Source of the DNA: Akebia trifoliata
Taxonomy: Eukaryota > Streptophyta > Magnoliopsida > Ranunculales > Lardizabalaceae
Assembly (NCBI GenBank): GCA_017979445.1
Contig: CM030709.1
Location: forward strand, 1,240,001 to 1,304,000
Length of the DNA: 64,000 nt
Reading direction: 5' to 3'
The position numbers were made by a program, and so were the translations under genes. Within the stretch, counting starts at the first letter, position 1, and every line of letters starts with the position of its first letter. Below are positions 59,924 through 64,000 of this stretch, piece by piece. The notes under the pieces were generated by a model. It was given only the letters and a program-made list of their open reading frames with translations, searched no databases and was not told the DNA's origin.

Positions 59924-60460
59924 TTAAATAACATGAACAAATGACATAATAATTCCCATACGAGTTACATGTTCCTTGAAAATCTTAGGCGGGAGTCCTT
60001 TTGTGAGAAGGTCAGCTATCATATTAACAGAATTTATCTTGGCAATCTCGATCAATCCTTCACGAACCTTTTCACATACTAAAAGGTATTTTATTTCGAT
60101 GTGCTTGTTTCCTTTAGTTACTCTTTCATTCTTTGCAAAATCAGTAACAACCTTATTATCACATAAGAGATGAGCATCATTGCTTATTAGCAATATATCA
60201 TCAACATAAATCACAATAATGATTAATCGACTCCCACTCATCTTGCGATATATGCATTTATCGATGACATTTTCTTTAAATCCGTATCTAGTCACCACTT
60301 GATCAAATTTCAAGTACCACTGTCTTGATGCTTGTTTCAACCTATAAATTAATATTTTCAGCTTGCAGATAACTTGAGAATAAGTCTTATAGAAATCAAT
60401 ACTTGACTTTTGTATGAAACCCTTGCTACAAGCCTTATTTTAAACTTCTTGGCCTTACTT
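59924..60460 (-). pseudogene. Copia pol remnant: reverse transcriptase and RNase H pieces
   Basis: The open part (60340-59924) starts within KQASRQWYLKFDQVV, has the catalytic-site motif YVDDILL, then jumps to an RNase H-like end (CDNKVV, then KHIEIKY, ADLLTKGLP). Roughly the expected distance between these motifs is missing, an internal deletion. Upstream, to about 60460, further reverse-transcriptase words can be seen in broken frames. Not functional. Confidence 0.85.
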
Positions 60461-60597
60461 TTGAATCCTTTTTTTTTTCTTCGCTTTTCACTCCCACTGT
60501 TTTAATCATATTCAAGAAACCTAGTAAATCGGTAACCCTAGTAACTTCAAACTTCCGTTACTTAATCATCTTATCTTTAAGGCAATTCACACAAACA

Positions 60598-60834
60598 TCA
60601 AAAAATCTGAAAATCTAGAGGACCTAGAATTCTTTCCTTAACTAAGGATTCTAGTCTTTTCTTGAAAATGTGACCTAATCTCAAATTCCATAACATAGAA
60701 GAGTTTTCTAACGAACTAGAATACTTAAACTCCGAAACATAAGAATCAACAAATAAACATAACAGAGAAGAATTAAATAAATTATCCAAAGATAACTGAT
60801 AAATACCATAAAAAACATGTCCAACAATATCCAA
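60598..60834 (-). pseudogene. Copia pol remnant: GAG-pre-integrase domain
   Basis: Contains MLWNLRLGHIFKKRLESLV and GPLDF, typical of the short domain before integrase in copia polyproteins. The integrase catalytic core that should follow is absent; the frame stops and the sequence moves to reverse-transcriptase remains. Confidence 0.82.
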
Positions 60835-60979
60835 TCTAGAAATGGAAAGAATGTTTCATCTAAAAGACGAGATATAGAAAATCTCCTATAAAATTAAAGA
60901 ATGTCCTATGTTGAAAATGAGACAATAAGCTCCAACAACCTCAACCTATAATGCCTCTGCATTCCTAAGAAAAAGTCTA

Positions 60980-61855
60980 TCATCTGGTCTGGGATTTCTC
61001 TTGCTGTCGAACGCCTCCTGAATTCTTTTGCAACCAGTTTTTATACGCAAAACAATCTCTCTTCATGTGTCCCTTCTTCTTGCAGAACCAGCAATCTTCA
61101 TTATCTATTTTTTCAATCTCTGTCTTTTCCTTGATTGTTTTCTGATTCTTGAAATCCTTGAACTCTTTTCCTTGCTTAAAATTCTTGTTGCCGCCTTTCT
61201 TGAAATCTTTCTTGCTATTTGGGTGAACTGCCAAGTGTGCTGACTCAACCTTCGAACCTCTCAATCTTGCTTCCTCAGTGACACAAAGGGAAATCAATTG
61301 ATTCAGATCCCATTTAGTTTCTTGTGCACTGTAATTGACTTTAAAAGTATCAAAAGAATTAGGCAGAGATAAAACTGCCATATGCACCAGAAGGTCATCT
61401 TCAAAAATAATCCCTTGCTCTCGGAGACCAATTACAAGTTTTGACATCTTAAGTATGTGTTCCCGTACATTTCCGTTACCATCATATTTCAGATTCATTA
61501 ACTGACCAAAATACTCATACTGAACAGATCTCTTTGTTCCCACAAACTGTTTCTTGATGATCTGCAATAGTTCCTTAGCTGTATCTGTGGTCTGAATACC
61601 ACCTCGAAAAGTCTCATTAATAGATGCTCGAATGATCATCATGGACAATCTATTAGCCTTTTCCCATTTAGCAAAATGGGTTCTTACCAACTCCGTAAAA
61701 TCTGGAAGTGGAGCTGGTGGGATGTCCTCAAAAAGAACAAAATCAAAATCCATGCATCCCAACAGAATATCAATATTCATCCTCCAGGATGAATAATTAG
61801 AGCCATTAAGAGGCTCAATCCCTGGCAGACTCTTTTGAATTAATGACCCATCCAT
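60980..61855 (-). CDS. Copia gag (capsid-like) protein
   Basis: An intact 291-residue frame with a real ATG. The N-terminal part (LNGSNYSSWRMNIDILL; later FVGTKRSVQYEYFGQLMNLK) matches the gag/UBN2-type region of plant copia elements. A Lys-rich stretch precedes a CCHC zinc knuckle (C255, C258, H263, C268) that binds RNA. It is the only long intact frame in the element and could act in trans with a related element (inference). Confidence 0.9.
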   Translation of the reverse strand: MDGSLIQKSLPGIEPLNGSNYSSWRMNIDILLGCMDFDFVLFEDIPPAPLPDFTELVRTHFAKWEKANRLSMMIIRASINETFRGGIQTTDTAKELLQIIKKQFVGTKRSVQYEYFGQLMNLKYDGNGNVREHILKMSKLVIGLREQGIIFEDDLLVHMAVLSLPNSFDTFKVNYSAQETKWDLNQLISLCVTEEARLRGSKVESAHLAVHPNSKKDFKKGGNKNFKQGKEFKDFKNQKTIKEKTEIEKIDNEDCWFCKKKGHMKRDCFAYKNWLQKNSGGVRQQEKSQTR

Positions 61856-63662
61856 AGCTGCATTAAAATATGGTCAAACATTAATATATATATATATATA
61901 TACTGTGGGATTCAATTCTTTCAATTCGTACCAGGGGTTTTGGTCGAATCGTTTCAGAGTGTTTTATTAAGGGTAAAACTTTTCACTCTGCAGGTACAAA
62001 CAAGTCGCATCATCAAAACTCGTCTTTGGGCTGAGATCTTAATATGCTATATGTTCCCTAAAATTGCGTTAGAGTTCGCACATAGACCTAGCCACTCATG
62101 TTCCAGTTCAATCCAGACACTATCCATACCTTTAGGCAAGAGGGTTATCCTTCTCTCCCCTTCACACTTGTGACTATTCTATTCACTCAATCTACACAAA
62201 CATCCCTAAATCACCTTTGGAAAGAAATTAGTGATTTCATGTAAAAGAGTGCCACAAAGTGATCCTAATGAGATACTAAGTCTCAGAATTCAAGAACCCG
62301 TAACTTCCATAGAACGGTCACCTTTAGGTAGACTACTATCCTATTTCCATCACGTTCCTTGAACTATCACTCAAAATGTCTTCCTAAACCCCTATAGGCA
62401 AGACCTATACCCTAATATATCTAAATTTGCTTTCTAATTATTCTAGTTTTGCATGTGGATACATTAAAATAACAAAATAAATTATTCAATATAAAAGAAA
62501 GCAATTATAGATATATTCTCCAAAAGGGTACAACTTAATCTGAACTTTACTGTTATATGTTGCTGTCAATTAATTATTTTAACATTTTTATTGAATAGAT
62601 CTCGAAAAAATATTCAAAATGGACTTTTATTTTGTCTAAATCGGAGTTAAAACGATTTAGTTATGATTTTTCAAAGTTTTTAAAGAAAAAACCCGGTTTT
62701 CTATGGTCTGGTTCATGTTTGAACCAATTGAATCGGTTTGGCTGGACCGGTTTGGCTCGGATCGGGTCATAGGTTGACCCAAAACGATTCGGTTAAGTGA
62801 GTCGGTTCGAGTCTGAAACGGGTTTAACCCAACAGACTTAATAAAATCATAAATTATACTATGAAACGGGCTTAGCCCAATCACAATAAATAAGCCCAAC
62901 CGAATATTAATATGGGCTTGGCCCAACTGAGAACCAATCGGGCTTATCTAAAAGAAACGATATCGGACTGGCCCAAAACAAAACTTAAAGCCCAACCGAA
63001 AGCTTAATTGAGTCGGCCCAGCCCAAAACGAAAAACAGTTCGTCTTCTTCGTCAAGACTGAACTGCTGAAAAACCCTAGCCGCCGCCGCCGCTTAATCGC
63101 AGCCATCCAATTCGTCGACCGGCAGGTCTTATCGACGATGTCAGACGATACATACGGCCACCGGAAACCGTCCGGTAGCGTCCGATTAAAACCTCGCAAC
63201 TCATATCGGCTGATCTGATCGACTGAAATTTGAAAATCGAAAAAACCCTTATTCCCTTTTTTTATTCTTATTCGATCTTAACAGATCTAGATTTCAGAGT
63301 TTTACAATCTTTATAACTTATTGATTCCATTTTGGTTTGAATAGTGTTCGATTTCTAATCAATAATCGATTTATTTCAAAAGTAAATCTGGGTTCGTATC
63401 AGATTCAATCAAGATCGATCGATCGATCGCAGAGATGCAAACTAGAATAACTAATTTGTTTGTTACTTATGGATTGACAGAACAAGATTCAAAATCTCTG
63501 TGCCTTCGTTAATCTTCTTTGAAGAAAAAGAATGGCAGATTTGATTATTGGGTAAATCGGTTTTAACAAATCGATTTTAAATAAATAAATATGATAGTTT
63601 TGAATTTAAATCTATTCAACTCAGATTTAATCAATAGTTTTGAACAAGAACAAATCCAAACA
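61856..63662 (-). other. Unusually long untranslated leader of the copia element
   Basis: About 1.8 kb between primer site and gag, with no open frame showing homology. It contains a (TA)n run at 61886-61904, a GATC repeat at 63416-63428, and a GC-rich stretch near 63070-63180 including (GCC)n, unlike the rest of the element. This may be captured host DNA. Confidence 0.6.
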
Positions 63663-63675
63663 GGCTCTGATACCA
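63663..63675 (-). promoter_or_regulatory. Primer-binding site of the copia element
   Basis: The minus strand reads TGGTATCAGAGCC, complementary to the 3' end of plant initiator methionine tRNA, two bases after the 5' LTR. Confidence 0.9.
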
Positions 63676-63677
63676 AT

Positions 63678-64000
63678 TGTTGGAAAAATACAATAAACAT
63701 GATAAGCATGGATCTAGGATTTGATCTTGAACAAACAATACAATAATCGAAATCGAAAAGCAATAATTGTAAAATACCTGGATTCGCTTTTCCGATTATC
63801 CACGGAGAATATGTTAATCTTGATCTGCAAAGAACAGGTGCACTACCCCAACTCTGCCTACACTTTTGGTGATGGGAACCTCTATCTCAATAATAGAATA
63901 ATCTGTGTGTAGAGAGGGGGGGACGACCACCTATTTATAATAGAGGATACTAGATTTTCTACCCATCGTAGAATTCTAGTATTAGGTGAATACCACTTAA
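63678..64000 (-). repeat. 5' LTR of the copia element, cut by the window edge
   Basis: Matches the first 323 bases of the other LTR. The one difference seen is GACGGCC at 59030-59036 against GACGACC at 63920-63926. Confidence 0.92.

Larger units (their letters stand above)
58788..64000 (-). mobile_element. Ty1/copia LTR retrotransposon, internally deleted; 5' LTR runs off the window
   Basis: Minus-strand element. 3' LTR at 58788-59310, a purine tract next to it, decayed pol, an intact gag, a long leader, an initiator-Met tRNA primer site at 63663-63675 and the 5' LTR from 63678 to beyond 64000. The integrase core, most of the reverse transcriptase and much of RNase H are missing, so it cannot move on its own. 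Over the visible 323 bases the two LTRs differ at one position that I can see, so the insertion is young. It lies in the 3' flank of P450 copy 3. Confidence 0.93.

Noticed and set aside
60980..61855. Could the gag frame be a host gene rather than a transposon gene?
   Set aside because: The zinc knuckle, the gag-like N-terminus, and its position between a primer site and pol remnants within matched LTRs identify it as retrotransposon gag.
63663..63675. A match to the 3' end of initiator methionine tRNA
   Set aside because: Only 13 bases match and they lie directly beside an LTR; it is a retrotransposon primer-binding site, not a tRNA gene. The same applies to 8233-8243.

Overview
This window is nuclear DNA from a flowering plant, very probably a eudicot. 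It is AT-rich, its genes have many short exons separated by long AT-rich introns, and it is crowded with MITEs, SINEs and LTR-element remains. I cannot name the species from the sequence.

Layout. (1) 1.8-7.5 kb, plus strand: a nine-exon gene for a chloroplast Shewanella-like protein phosphatase (SLP1 type), one intron of which has a GC donor site. (2) 7.5-11.4 kb: a TRIM retroelement, a SINE and a MITE. (3) 11.4-12.1 kb, minus strand: an intronless abscisic-acid receptor of the PYL4/5/6 group. (4) 18.1-21.4 kb, plus strand: a three-exon DUF538 gene with a (GA)n leader; its first intron holds a SINE with perfect target duplications. (5) 22.5-23.1 kb, minus strand: a small, unnamed acidic-protein gene whose reading frame is broken in the middle. 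(6) 23.7-34.4 kb: no convincing gene, but a solo-LTR candidate and several MITE families, one copy carrying an internal tandem array.

(7) 34.4-58.3 kb, plus strand: a tandem cluster of CYP714-type cytochrome P450 genes (CYP72 clan, the clan that includes gibberellin-modifying enzymes). Copy 3 (54.7-58.3 kb) is intact at 508 codons. Copy 1 (34.5-38.1 kb) is complete except for a one-base loss in a run of A in exon 1. Copy 2 (42.5-49.2 kb) has lost exon 1 and its promoter, carries a +1 frameshift in exon 4, and its introns are swollen by foldback elements. A last-exon fragment lies at 40 kb. (8) 58.8-64.0 kb, minus strand: a young but internally deleted Ty1/copia retrotransposon; its 5' LTR runs off the right edge.

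The most unusual feature is a family of roughly 290-400 bp foldback elements built as outer inverted repeat, hairpin, short centre, hairpin, outer inverted repeat. At least twelve copies are seen. Several sit between TA microsatellites, five of them in one P450 intron whose paralogue keeps the unoccupied site. The hairpin core is shared, but the outer ends come in different types. A second notable structure is a nearly perfect 266-bp-arm inverted duplication with an extra direct copy at 52.5-53.4 kb.
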